From IMG/VR virus record IMGVR_UViG_3300025161_000004, positions 182,769 through 246,768 of that record: a stretch of 64,000 nt of DNA. One strand, 5' to 3'. The notes under the pieces were generated by a model that worked only from the letters and a program-made list of their open reading frames with translations, made no database searches and had not been told where the DNA came from. This document shows, piece after piece, positions 32,600-40,087 of this stretch (the stretch's first letter is position 1; each line of letters opens with the position of its first letter). The translations under genes were made by a program, and so were the position numbers. This DNA comes from a virus.

Positions 32600-32668
32600 A
32601 TGATAACTATTAAGAAATATTATTATAAAAAGTCTTCAAAAGTGAAGATCAGTAATACTATATCTTAA
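32600..32668 (+). CDS. Leader peptide of the Tyr/Lys tRNA operon
   Basis: 22 codons, ATG 32600 to TAA 32666. Residues 5-11 read KKYYYKK, and the operon's two tRNAs are tRNA-Tyr(GTA) and tRNA-Lys(TTT). Directly after the Tyr/Lys run, TCTTCA and TGAAGA (32633-32648) form a small hairpin (regions 1:2). Region 2, GTGAAGATCAG (32642-32652), can instead pair with CTGATCTTCAC (32693-32703), the 5' arm of the terminator. A ribosome waiting on Tyr or Lys codons would cover region 1 and favour read-through. This is the simplest of the five attenuators and the easiest to check. Confidence 0.8.
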   Translation: MITIKKYYYKKSSKVKISNTIS

Positions 32669-32686
32669 CAGTAATATAAAAAAATA

Positions 32687-32724
32687 AAAACCCTGATCTT
32701 CACAAAAAGATCAGGGTTTTTATT
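32687..32724 (+). terminator. Attenuator terminator of the Tyr/Lys tRNA operon
   Basis: AAAACCCTGATC / GATCAGGGTTTT stem followed by T's, ending 5 nt before tRNA-Tyr. The 5' arm and loop can pair with 11 consecutive bases of the leader ORF. Confidence 0.85.
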
Positions 32725-32728
32725 TTTT

Positions 32729-32812
32729 GGGAGTGCGCTAACGTTGGAGTGTTAGGCTTGTCTGTAAAACAAGTGCCTGTTGGCTTAGTAGGTTCGAATC
32801 CTACCACTCCCA
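32729..32812 (+). tRNA. tRNA-Tyr(GTA)
   Basis: Class II; acceptor GGGAGTG/CACTCCC, stem CTTGT/ACAAG, loop CTGTAAA, long variable arm TGCCTGTTGGCTTA, T-loop TTCGAAT, discriminator A. Confidence 0.95.
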
Positions 32813-32869
32813 CAATAAACCATATAGAAAAAAATGAAAGCTAAACAAAGTAAACGAAAACACTAATTT

Positions 32870-32899
32870 AATCACACCTCATGACTAAGAGGTGTGATT
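32870..32899 (+). other. Perfect 11-bp hairpin between tRNA-Tyr and tRNA-Lys
   Basis: AATCACACCTC / GAGGTGTGATT around an 8-nt loop, with no T run after it, so not an intrinsic terminator. Could be a processing signal or RNA-stabilising element. Confidence 0.6.
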
Positions 32900-32906
32900 G
32901 GTCAAT

Positions 32907-32993
32907 CCCCTCTTAGCTCTAATTGGCGAGTCGAAAGACGAGAGCTTCTGACTTTTAATCAGAAGGTTGCTGGTTCGAATCCAGCAGAGGGGA
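32907..32993 (+). tRNA. tRNA-Lys(TTT) with enlarged D-arm
   Basis: Acceptor CCCCTCT/AGAGGGG, anticodon arm TCTGA/TCAGA with loop CTTTTAA, T-arm GCTGG TTCGAAT CCAGC. The D-loop contains about 13 extra nucleotides with a potential GTC-GAAA-GAC mini-hairpin. Anticodon nucleases such as PrrC target tRNA-Lys in other systems, so an altered D-arm could matter; that is inference. Confidence 0.88.
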
Positions 32994-33136
32994 CAAAAAA
33001 AATATTTTTTATTATAATTATCTTTGATAACCATTGTAAGACATATAGTATTTTATACCAGTTCTTATTTACGTAAAAGTTATATAGTATTGAATATTAT
33101 TCAAATTAATGTGTTTTAGTGTTTAGCTTTTTTATT

Positions 33137-33144
33137 TATATTTG
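33137..33144 (+). promoter_or_regulatory. -7 box upstream of a short ORF
   Basis: TATATTTG, 21 nt before ATG 33166. No clear TTG at the right distance. Confidence 0.4.
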
Positions 33145-33165
33145 TACTTATAGAAATAAGTTATT

Positions 33166-33303
33166 ATGAATAAAGTGATTGAAAAAGCAAAAACGATAAT
33201 TATATCATTAATTTCATATGAGGTTGCAAGTAAAAAATTTGGTTTTAGATTATATTCTAAAAAGTTTATCGATAATCAAGTTAATCGATACACCCATATC
33301 TAA
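33166..33303 (+). CDS. Short basic protein, 45 aa
   Basis: ATG 33166 to TAA 33301. Begins MNKVIEKAKTIIISLISYEV and ends KKFIDNQVNRYTHI; basic and partly hydrophobic. A host-type -7 box lies upstream, suggesting early expression. Family not recognised. Confidence 0.45.
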   Translation: MNKVIEKAKTIIISLISYEVASKKFGFRLYSKKFIDNQVNRYTHI

Positions 33304-33354
33304 AGGGATGATTATATTATTTTTTTCGTGTCTTGAATTATCTAATATATTCAA

Positions 33355-33385
33355 TTGACAAATTGAAACTACTGATATATATTTG
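33355..33385 (+). promoter_or_regulatory. Host-type promoter
   Basis: TTGAC from 33355 and TATATTTG at 33378-33385 with a 20-nt spacer, 20 nt ahead of ATG 33405. Confidence 0.7.
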
Positions 33386-33404
33386 TTTTTTTAGTTTAAA
33401 ATCT

Positions 33405-33680
33405 ATGTCAAAGAAAAAAAATATATCTAAATACTACTTGCTTTACAATAATGAATATCAAGAAAAATTACTTACAACAGCTTCATCTGAAGAAATGCTA
33501 TTAGAAGAAACTTCCTACTACTCTGGCGGTACTTGGTTCGAATATGATGTTGTAAGTGGCTCAAGTATTTTATTCAATGAAAAAATAAAAACAGGAATTA
33601 AATTCCCAAAACAACCAAAAGAAAGAGAAAGTTTTAAAAGTTCTTCTTTATCTAATGAAAAAAAATTTTGGTTGAAGTAA
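33405..33680 (+). CDS. Hypothetical protein, 91 aa
   Basis: Start at ATG 33405 because the promoter lies inside the longer frame. Basic N-terminus (MSKKKNISKYYLLYNNEYQ), then ETSYYSGGTWFEYDVVSGSS and a basic C-terminal tail with KFPKQPKERESFK. Likely an early protein by promoter type. Function unknown. Confidence 0.6.
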   Translation: MSKKKNISKYYLLYNNEYQEKLLTTASSEEMLLEETSYYSGGTWFEYDVVSGSSILFNEKIKTGIKFPKQPKERESFKSSSLSNEKKFWLK

Positions 33681-33849
33681 CTGATAATCATTACTATTTT
33701 TTTAGGATAAAAATATTTATCTATTTTTTTTTGATATTGGTTGACGATATTAGTATTTATCCATAAGATTGTAAAAAATATTCAAAAAATATTCTGATGC
33801 TGTCAGTATCAGAAACAAATTATTTTATTAAAAAATTATATAATCAAAA

Positions 33850-36432
33850 ATGGAAACACTATCGTTGGAAGATTCAAAAAAACAAGAAAAAACTATTTTA
33901 AAACGTTACACGAGAGATGAGGTTTATAAATCGACGTTAGATTATTTTAAAGGTGACACATTAGCTACAGAGGTATGGATTAACAAATATTGTTTGAAAG
34001 ATTCTAGTGGTAATCTGTATGAGTTAAATCCCAATGATATGCATTGGAGGTTAGCTAATGAACTTGCAAGAATTGAAGCTAAGTATCCAAATCCACTTAC
34101 AGCACAAGAAATTTACGACAAGATTAAATATTTTGAAAAGATAGTTCCACAAGGATCACCAATGGCTGGTATCGGTAATAACTTTCAAACTATTTCGATT
34201 TCAAATTGCTTTGTGATTGGTAATGATCAAGATGCGGACTCATATGGTGGTATTTTTAAATTAGATCAGGAGATTGCTCAATTACAAAAAAGGCGAGCTG
34301 GTGTTGGTGTTGACTTATCATTTATCAGACCACAAGGTTTACCAGTAAAAAACTCAGCACTAACCTCTACTGGAGTTGTTCCTTTTATGGAACGTTTTTC
34401 AAATACAACAAGAGAAGTTGCACAGGACGGGAGAAGAGGTGCATTAATGGAATCAATATCTATCAAGCATCCTGATTCAGAGTCATTTATTGATGCTAAA
34501 ATGACTATGGGTAAAGTAACTGGTGCTAATGTGTCGGTTCGTATTGATGACGCATTTATGGAGGCAGCAATAAATAATAAATCATATACTACTCAATATC
34601 CTGTAGAATCGAAAAACCCAATTTATACTAAAGAAATTAATGCAAATAAATTATGGAAAAAAATAATCCATAATGCATGGAAATCTGCAGAGCCTGGTAT
34701 CTTATTTTGGGATACTATTATACGTGAATCAATTCCAGATTGCTATGCTGATTTAGGCTTTAAAACTATTTCGACAAATCCATGTGGCGAAATTACTCTT
34801 TGTGCTAATGATTCTTGTCGTTTATTAGCCATAAATCTGTATGGTTATGTCGTGAATCCTTTTACTAAAGAAGCATATTTTGACTGGGATGCATTTAAAA
34901 AGGATGTGATTATTGCAGAAAGATTAATGGATGATATTGTTGATCTTGAATTAGAAAAAATCGATAAAATTCTTGATAAAATTAATAGTGATCCAGAAAA
35001 TGACGATATCAAAAGAGTAGAAAGACAGCTTTGGATAAATATAAAAGATAAAGCAATTAGAGGTAGAAGAACAGGATTAGGCGTAACTGCAGAAGGTGAT
35101 ATGCTTGCAGCACTTGGATTGAAATATGGTACTGATGAAGCCAATGATTTTTCGGAAGAAGTTCATAAAGTACTAAAACTCGAAGCGTATCGTTCATCGG
35201 TAATAATGGCAAAAGAACGTGGCGCATTTCCAATATATGACCATAAGCGTGAAGTAAATAATCCATTCATTCAAAGAATTAAGGCTGAAGACCCTGAATT
35301 ATATGAGGAGATGATTAAGTACGGTAGAAGAAACCTTGCATTACTAACCATTGCTCCAACTGGTTCAGTATCTATTATGACACAAACATCTTCAGGTATT
35401 GAATGTGTATTTTTAGTCTATTATACTCGTAGAAGAAAAATTAATCCTAATGATAAAAATGTTAGAATAGATTTTACTGATGAACTTGGTGATCATTGGA
35501 TGGAGTATCCAGTATTTCATCATAAATTTGAAACTTGGTTAGCTGTTAATGGTTATGATGTTGAAAATATAAAACAAAATTATACGAAGGAACAAATTAA
35601 TGAACTTGTAAAACTTTCACCATACTACGGAGCAACATCTAATGATGTTGATTGGGTAAAAAAGGTTGAAATGCAAGGTCGTATACAAAAACACGTAGAT
35701 CATTCTATTTCTGTTACAGTAAATTTACCAAACGAAATTAGTGAAGAAATGGTAGGTAAGGTTTATGAAACTGGATGGAGAACAGGCTGCAAAGGTATTA
35801 CTGTTTATCGTGATGGTTCTCGTTCTGGTGTTTTGATTTCAGATACCGATAAGAAGAAAATGGAGAAGGAAGAACTTTTCAAAGATAATCATGCACCAAA
35901 GAGACCAAAGAGATTAAAGGGTGAGATTATTCGTTTCCAAAACAATCTTGAAAAATGGATTGCTGTTGTTGGATTACTTGATGGGAGACCTTACGAAATT
36001 TTTACTGGAAAACTAGAGAACGGTTTAAGTGAATTACCCACTACTATCACTGAGTGTGAGATAGTTAAAAAGAAGTATGAAGATGGTACTAAACGTTATG
36101 ATATTGAATATATAGATGCTAACGGTGAGAAAAAAATTCATACTGGTTTAAATCACACTTTTAATCCAGAATTTTGGAATTACGCTAAGCTGATTTCGTC
36201 CGTATTACGACATGGTATGCCAATAGTATATGTATTGAATTTAGTGCAGTCACTTAATTTAAATGACGATCATCTTAATACGTGGAAAAATGGTGTTGCG
36301 AGAGTGATTAAGAGATATATTCGAGACGGTGAAAAGGGTAATGGTAAATGTCCTAGTTGTGGGAGTGAAAATCTCGAATATAAGGAAGGTTGTTTAACAT
36401 GTATTTCTTGTGGTAATTCGAAATGCGGTTAA
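33850..36432 (+). CDS. nrdJ: B12-dependent class II ribonucleotide reductase
   Basis: 860 residues. Class II/NrdJ features: NCFVIG (about 118-123), QKRRAGVGVDLSFIRP (about 147-162), TNPCGEITL with the active-site Cys (about 310-318), the finger-loop APTGSVSIMTQTSSGIECVF (about 503-522), and VNLPNEIS...WRTGCKGITVYRDGSR near the C-terminal part. The C-terminus is a zinc ribbon (CPSCGSENLEYKEGCLTCIS) as in the adenosylcobalamin-type enzymes. It makes deoxyribonucleotides without oxygen, so host or salvaged cobalamin is needed. No thioredoxin or small subunit is visible here. The start of the next gene overlaps its end. Confidence 0.92.
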   Translation: METLSLEDSKKQEKTILKRYTRDEVYKSTLDYFKGDTLATEVWINKYCLKDSSGNLYELNPNDMHWRLANELARIEAKYPNPLTAQEIYDKIKYFEKIVPQGSPMAGIGNNFQTISISNCFVIGNDQDADSYGGIFKLDQEIAQLQKRRAGVGVDLSFIRPQGLPVKNSALTSTGVVPFMERFSNTTREVAQDGRRGALMESISIKHPDSESFIDAKMTMGKVTGANVSVRIDDAFMEAAINNKSYTTQYPVESKNPIYTKEINANKLWKKIIHNAWKSAEPGILFWDTIIRESIPDCYADLGFKTISTNPCGEITLCANDSCRLLAINLYGYVVNPFTKEAYFDWDAFKKDVIIAERLMDDIVDLELEKIDKILDKINSDPENDDIKRVERQLWINIKDKAIRGRRTGLGVTAEGDMLAALGLKYGTDEANDFSEEVHKVLKLEAYRSSVIMAKERGAFPIYDHKREVNNPFIQRIKAEDPELYEEMIKYGRRNLALLTIAPTGSVSIMTQTSSGIECVFLVYYTRRRKINPNDKNVRIDFTDELGDHWMEYPVFHHKFETWLAVNGYDVENIKQNYTKEQINELVKLSPYYGATSNDVDWVKKVEMQGRIQKHVDHSISVTVNLPNEISEEMVGKVYETGWRTGCKGITVYRDGSRSGVLISDTDKKKMEKEELFKDNHAPKRPKRLKGEIIRFQNNLEKWIAVVGLLDGRPYEIFTGKLENGLSELPTTITECEIVKKKYEDGTKRYDIEYIDANGEKKIHTGLNHTFNPEFWNYAKLISSVLRHGMPIVYVLNLVQSLNLNDDHLNTWKNGVARVIKRYIRDGEKGNGKCPSCGSENLEYKEGCLTCISCGNSKCG

Positions 36433-36623
36433 TATATATTAATAAAGAGATTTATTGTCAGATATGTGACATACTTGATCATAAGTATGTCACATTATTT
36501 GACTATGAAGAAAATCTTCTAGATATCATTAGAAGAGAAATTAATTCAAAAAAATTTACTGTATTAGACGGAAATATTATATTGGATGATAATAACAATA
36601 AATATAAATTAATATTAATATAA
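36423..36623 (+). CDS. Small hypothetical protein overlapping nrdJ
   Basis: 66 residues; ATG 36423 lies within the last codons of nrdJ in another frame. Acidic, with YINKEIYCQICDILDHKYVT and a closing beta pair FTVLDGNIILDDNNNKYKL. Reads like a small beta-grasp or regulatory protein, but no family is known to match. Confidence 0.45.
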   Translation: MRLIYINKEIYCQICDILDHKYVTLFDYEENLLDIIRREINSKKFTVLDGNIILDDNNNKYKLILI

Positions 36624-36671
36624 TGTATACTTATTTAGGAATCGAATGTTGGGTTTATACTCAATTTATTT

Positions 36672-37547
36672 ATGAAACAAGAAAGATTTAAGACTTACAC
36701 TAAAGACCATTGTTGGCAATACGATATTAGATTAAATAATTTTGAAGAAGATTTGAAATTATCAGGTCTAGATATTAACACAGTTAAAAATTTGAAATGT
36801 AGTGACTTTACATTTCAACATGAGGAAAAATCATCGGTCTATTCGGAAGTTAAATCATTTATCGAAAGACATGAATGGCTTGGGAAAATGTCTTTATATC
36901 CAACACATATCTTTACTGCAAGATATAATGGTATATTAGCTGGTGTTGTTATAATGGATATGCCCAATTCTTTTAGTAAGATGTTAGGTGAAGACACAAG
37001 AAAAATAGAGCGATTAATAAGTAGAGGTGCTTGCATATCTTGGAGTCCAAAAAATTTAGCAAGTAGTTTACTTTCTTTTGCAATAAGATGGATGGTAAAG
37101 AATACACAATATCGTTTATTTGTAGCGTACAGTGATACTGAAGCAAAAGAGCTCGGAACTATTTATCAGGCATGTAATTTTTATTATTTGGGTAAAAAAT
37201 CTGGTGCGACCTTTCAATATAAAATAGAAAATGGTAAATGGGTATCTGATAGATACTTTAGAAGTAGAAGTGTTTATAAAAGACTTGCATTGAAAGACGG
37301 TATTATTTGGAAGGATGAATGGCAAAAAGGAGATAGAGTTCTTTTTGATTTGATGCCTAAAGATATTGCTGATAGAATAAAAGAATTATCTAAAAATTAT
37401 ATGAACTCATGTGAAAAAAGAAGAATAAACCCAAAACATAAATATGCTTATGTTTTAAGTCACAATAAATATGATACAAAAAGACTAAGAAGCATATTTT
37501 TAGCTAATAATAAAATTTATCCATATCCAAAAGAAAGAGGTAACTAA
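36672..37547 (+). CDS. Mom-like GNAT-fold DNA-modification protein
   Basis: 291 residues. The centre has the GNAT/Mom pattern: FIERHEWLGKMSLYPTHIFT, then ARYNGILAGVVIMDMP, IERLISRGACISWSPKNLAS, SLLSFAIRWMVKNTQYRLF and VAYSDTEAKELGTIYQACNF-YYLG. The pairing R-G-A...N-x-x-S and S-D...G-x-I-Y-Q-A-x-N-F-x-Y-L-G is characteristic of the phage Mu Mom relatives, which modify adenine to protect phage DNA. A plain acyltransferase is the alternative. Two DNA methyltransferases in the window fit a modification theme. Confidence 0.65.
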   Translation: MKQERFKTYTKDHCWQYDIRLNNFEEDLKLSGLDINTVKNLKCSDFTFQHEEKSSVYSEVKSFIERHEWLGKMSLYPTHIFTARYNGILAGVVIMDMPNSFSKMLGEDTRKIERLISRGACISWSPKNLASSLLSFAIRWMVKNTQYRLFVAYSDTEAKELGTIYQACNFYYLGKKSGATFQYKIENGKWVSDRYFRSRSVYKRLALKDGIIWKDEWQKGDRVLFDLMPKDIADRIKELSKNYMNSCEKRRINPKHKYAYVLSHNKYDTKRLRSIFLANNKIYPYPKERGN

Positions 37548-37548
37548 T

Positions 37549-38109
37549 ATGCGTAAAATATTAATGATTGAGAAAGGTAAGAGATTTGGTAAATGGACAG
37601 TAATTGATACTTTGCCACGAAGAAAAAATAAACAAACATATTGGCTATGTAAATGTGATTGTGGTTGTGTTTTGGAAGTTAAATCTAATTCACTAATGAA
37701 TGGTAAATCAACACAATGTTCTAATTGTGCTAAAAAACTAATTGGATTAAAAAATAGAAAGGGATTTGGAGAAATATCTGGTGATATGTGGGCACAAATA
37801 AAAAGAAATGCTATAAAGAAAAAAATTGTATTTGATATTAGAATAGAAGAGGCATGGAATTTATTTATCTTACAAAATAAAAAGTGTGCATTAAGTGGTA
37901 TGGATTTAAAATTCTCTGCATATCCATATGATCCAGCAAATACAACTGCAACACTTGATTTGATAAATCCCGAATTTGGTTATGTAATTAATAATATACA
38001 ATGGATACATAAAGAAATATCAATTAGTAAGAAATCGATGTCAAATACACAATATATAAGATTATGTTCTTTAGTATCAAATTATTGTATTCACAATGGC
38101 AAAAAATAA
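37549..38109 (+). CDS. HNH-type endonuclease with zinc-binding head
   Basis: 186 residues, starting 2 nt after the previous stop. N-terminal domain GKRFGKWTVIDTLPRR...WLCKCDCGCVLEV...QCSNC (Cys-rich head that recurs in phage homing-endonuclease-like proteins); C-terminal domain with LQNKKCALSGMDLKF, ATLDLINPEFGYVINNIQWIH (D-x-I-x-x-x-x-G-Y-x-x-x-N, HNH-like). The HNH His/Asn set is partly degenerate. Either a free-standing endonuclease or a domesticated relative. Confidence 0.65.
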   Translation: MRKILMIEKGKRFGKWTVIDTLPRRKNKQTYWLCKCDCGCVLEVKSNSLMNGKSTQCSNCAKKLIGLKNRKGFGEISGDMWAQIKRNAIKKKIVFDIRIEEAWNLFILQNKKCALSGMDLKFSAYPYDPANTTATLDLINPEFGYVINNIQWIHKEISISKKSMSNTQYIRLCSLVSNYCIHNGKK

Positions 38110-38230
38110 TTTAATTGTAGGTATTGATTATGTTATTGAGTCAGGTAAAATTGTTTTTACTAAAACATATCATTTAAAAAGAGGATATTGTTGTAAAAAT
38201 AAATGCAAAAACTGTCCATATAAAAAATAG
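38096..38230 (+). CDS. Short C-x-C-x-x-C protein (DUF5522-like)
   Basis: 44 residues, ATG 38096 overlapping the preceding gene's end by 14 nt. It ends KRGYCCKNKCKNCPYKK, the CC...C..CP cluster of DUF5522-type small proteins, preceded by a short beta pair (IDYVIESGKIVFTKTYHLK). Probably zinc or iron binding; function unknown. Confidence 0.6.
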   Translation: MAKNNLIVGIDYVIESGKIVFTKTYHLKRGYCCKNKCKNCPYKK

Positions 38231-38258
38231 ACTGAAAAAATATAAATTAATTGATAAC

Positions 38259-38540
38259 TTATTTTATTTTGATAGCTTTATTACCCTTTACAATATATTC
38301 AACCTTCGGCGGTAAAGATTTGTATAGCGTATCAATACATCTTTTTTTAACTCTATCATAAAAAGCATTATATTCTTTTGGGTAGTTCATTCTCCATTCA
38401 AGACATTCTCTTTTCATGTTATCATCATCTAAATAGAAACAAGGATTTGTATTATAGATGCCTCTATTCGATACGATACAAGAGTCTACTGATATTAATA
38501 TAATTAACGTTGATATAATTTTAATTAATTTTTTCTTCAT
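38259..38540 (-). CDS. Putative small lipoprotein
   Basis: 93 residues from ATG 38540; the longer frame would begin upstream of the late motif. MKKKLIKIISTLIILISVDSCI is a signal peptide with a lipobox-like S-x-S-C, so Cys 21 would be the lipidated residue. The mature part is basic with two more cysteines. Could act at the host envelope late in infection (superinfection exclusion or lysis), but this is inference. Confidence 0.65.
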   Translation of the reverse strand: MKKKLIKIISTLIILISVDSCIVSNRGIYNTNPCFYLDDDNMKRECLEWRMNYPKEYNAFYDRVKKRCIDTLYKSLPPKVEYIVKGNKAIKIK

Positions 38541-38545
38541 CCGAA

Positions 38546-38554
38546 TATAAATAC
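38546..38554 (-). promoter_or_regulatory. Late-type promoter motif
   Basis: GTATTTATA on the minus strand, 5 nt upstream of the lipoprotein ATG at 38540. Confidence 0.5.
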
Positions 38555-38586
38555 ATTTTTTATGTATATAAAATTTTATAATCGTA

Positions 38587-38616
38587 TTGATTATTATCAA
38601 TTATTATTTAAATTTG
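38587..38616 (+). promoter_or_regulatory. Host-type promoter of clpP
   Basis: TTG (38587-38589) and TAAATTTG (38609-38616), spacer 19 nt; ATG follows 18 nt later at 38635. Confidence 0.75.
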
Positions 38617-38634
38617 TTTTTTAAAAAAAAATTT

Positions 38635-39330
38635 ATGGATATTAATAAAGAATTTAGAAATTATGCAGTTAAACACATAGGTATTTCATCGTTATCATTA
38701 CATAGATATGATAATGCATTAATTAATCATGGTGTTACCAATATGACTCGTTCAATTATAGAAGAAAGGCAAGTTAACTTCAGAGAAATCGACGTTTTCT
38801 CAAGATTAATGCAAGATAGAATCATATTTTTAGGTATGCCCATTGATGATATTGTATGTAATATTGTGACTGCACAATTATTATTTCTTGATAATCTCGA
38901 TCCAAGTAAAGAAATCACAATGTACATAAACTCCCCTGGTGGTTCAGTTTATGATGGTTATGGGATTAGAGATGTTATGCAATATGTTACACCAGAAGTA
39001 TCAACCGTTGCAATATCATTAGCAGCATCAATGGCGGCTATTCTTTTAACTTCTGGTGCTGCAGGCAAAAGATACTCACTTCCTTACTCTCGTATTATGT
39101 TACATCAACCATTAGGTGCTATGCAAGGTCAAGCATCTGATATGGAAATTAGCTATAAGCAAATTTCAATAATAAAGAAAGAACTTTATGAAATTATTCA
39201 AATGCACTTACCAGACAATAAAAAGAAATCACTTGAGCAGATTGAAAAAGATTGTGATAGAGATTATTGGATGAATGGTAAAGAAGCTGTTGAATACGGC
39301 ATTATTGATGAAGTAATAGAAAGAAGATAA
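38635..39330 (+). CDS. clpP: ClpP-type serine protease
   Basis: 231 residues from ATG 38635. Clear ClpP order: IIFLGMPIDD, MYINSPGGSVYDGYGIRDVM (about 97-116), AISLAASMAAILLTSG with the catalytic Ser (about 127-142), RIMLHQPLGAMQGQASDM with the catalytic His (about 153-170), and DRDYWMNGKEAVEYGIID with the Asp. A serine peptidase barrel; ATPase partner is presumably the host ClpX or ClpC. In phages ClpP-like enzymes serve as prohead proteases or take over host proteolysis. A host-type promoter suggests early expression and thus the second option. Confidence 0.93.
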   Translation: MDINKEFRNYAVKHIGISSLSLHRYDNALINHGVTNMTRSIIEERQVNFREIDVFSRLMQDRIIFLGMPIDDIVCNIVTAQLLFLDNLDPSKEITMYINSPGGSVYDGYGIRDVMQYVTPEVSTVAISLAASMAAILLTSGAAGKRYSLPYSRIMLHQPLGAMQGQASDMEISYKQISIIKKELYEIIQMHLPDNKKKSLEQIEKDCDRDYWMNGKEAVEYGIIDEVIERR

Positions 39331-39348
39331 ATAAAAATGAACTTTTTC

Positions 39349-39380
39349 TAAAAAAGAATGTATTTAATAATATATTACGA
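39349..39380 (+). promoter_or_regulatory. Weak promoter of the Thr/Arg/Ile tRNA operon
   Basis: GTATTTA (39360-39366), 4 nt before TATATTAC (39371-39378), has the same spacing as in the other tRNA operons, but the -7 box departs from TAnnTTTG and the -33 TTG is replaced by TAA. Confidence 0.4.
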
Positions 39381-39387
39381 TAAAACT

Positions 39388-39465
39388 ATGAAAAATATAA
39401 TCACAATTACCCAAATTACAAGGATAAGAGGTACAAAAACCTCAAGTAATGGGTTTATTGTGTGA
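39388..39465 (+). CDS. Leader peptide of the Thr/Arg/Ile tRNA operon
   Basis: 25 codons, ATG 39388 to TGA 39463. Residues 4-14 read IITITQITRIR: ten of eleven are Ile, Thr or Arg, and the tRNAs that follow are Thr(TGT), Arg(TCT), Arg(ACG) and Ile(GAT). Both Arg codons are AGG/AGA, read by tRNA-Arg(TCT). GGGTTTAT plus GTGT (39451-39463) can pair with ACAC-ATAAACCC (39488-39499), which overlaps the terminator's 5' arm; the same segment can pair with ACAATTACCCAAATTAC earlier in the ORF. A GAGGT/ACCTC hairpin (39428-39443) may act as a pause site. Confidence 0.78.
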   Translation: MKNIITITQITRIRGTKTSSNGFIV

Positions 39466-39493
39466 AATTTTTTAGTTAATATCTTTAACACAT

Positions 39494-39520
39494 AAACCCG
39501 ATAAAAAATCGGGTTTTTTT
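39494..39520 (+). terminator. Attenuator terminator of the Thr/Arg/Ile tRNA operon
   Basis: AAACCCGAT / ATCGGGTTT stem with an A-rich loop and a T run, between the leader ORF and tRNA-Thr. Confidence 0.85.
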
Positions 39521-39631
39521 GTTTATATATCTTGATGATATGGAGTAAATTATGTTTATTTGCCATAATAAAATCTAAATTCCATTTTTAGTCAAGGTAT
39601 AGAGATTGTTATTTGATATATTGGGTTTTAT

Positions 39632-39716
39632 GCTTGGGTCGCATAGAGGTCGATTGCGCCTGACTTGTAATCAGGAGAGTTTATACTCCACGTGGGTTCG
39701 AATCCCACCTCAAGCT
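39632..39716 (+). tRNA. tRNA-Thr(TGT) with a long variable arm
   Basis: Acceptor GCTTGGG/CTCAAGC, stem CCTGA/TCAGG, loop CTTGTAA, anticodon TGT, T-arm GTGGG TTCGAAT CCCAC. The variable region (AGAGTTTATACTCCAC) can form a hairpin as in class II tRNAs (Leu, Ser, Tyr), which is abnormal for Thr. First two acceptor pairs G1-C72 and C2-G71 agree with Thr identity. T73 is unusual. Confidence 0.85.
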
Positions 39717-39721
39717 CATTT

Positions 39722-39793
39722 GCCTCTGTAGTTCAATGGATAGAACATTTGACTTCTAATCAAAAGATACAGGTTCGACTCCTGTCAGGGGTA
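39722..39793 (+). tRNA. tRNA-Arg(TCT)
   Basis: Acceptor GCCTCTG/CAGGGGT with wobble pairs, stem TTTGA/TCAAA, loop CTTCTAA, anticodon TCT; decodes AGA/AGG, the Arg codons used in the operon's leader. Confidence 0.93.
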
Positions 39794-39887
39794 CTAAAAC
39801 TTAGTTCAGTATTTTTTTTTAAATAAGCAATAATTTTAATTTAAAAATATTTTATTTTAGATAAATGGTTTTCAGGTTAAAGTTTAT

Positions 39888-39960
39888 ATCTCCATAGTTT
39901 AATTGGACAAAATAGATGACTACGAATCATCAGTTATAGGTTCGAATCCTATTGGAGATA
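39888..39960 (+). tRNA. tRNA-Arg(ACG)
   Basis: Acceptor ATCTCCA/TGGAGAT, stem GATGA/TCATC, loop CTACGAA, anticodon ACG. Confidence 0.93.
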
Positions 39961-39964
39961 CAAA

Positions 39965-40087
39965 GAAGTGTGTTTAGCTTAAAATGTCCATTAGTAATGA
40001 TAGAGAGAGTTACTAATGCTTAAATGATAGAGTCCCTCGCTCTCTGTAAGAGGTGGATGTAGAAATTGACTAACTACAACACACTTC
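39965..40087 (+). ncRNA. Structured, possibly split or expanded tRNA-like element
   Basis: GAAGTGTG (39965-39972) and CACACTTC (40080-40087) form an 8-bp closing stem, followed inside by TTTAGC as in a tRNA D-arm. The interior has an 8-bp hairpin (ATTAGTAA/TTACTAAT) and a CCTC...GAGG stem, but no proper anticodon or T-arm. Could be a tRNA with an insertion, a degenerate tRNA, or a separate structured RNA. Confidence 0.4.
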
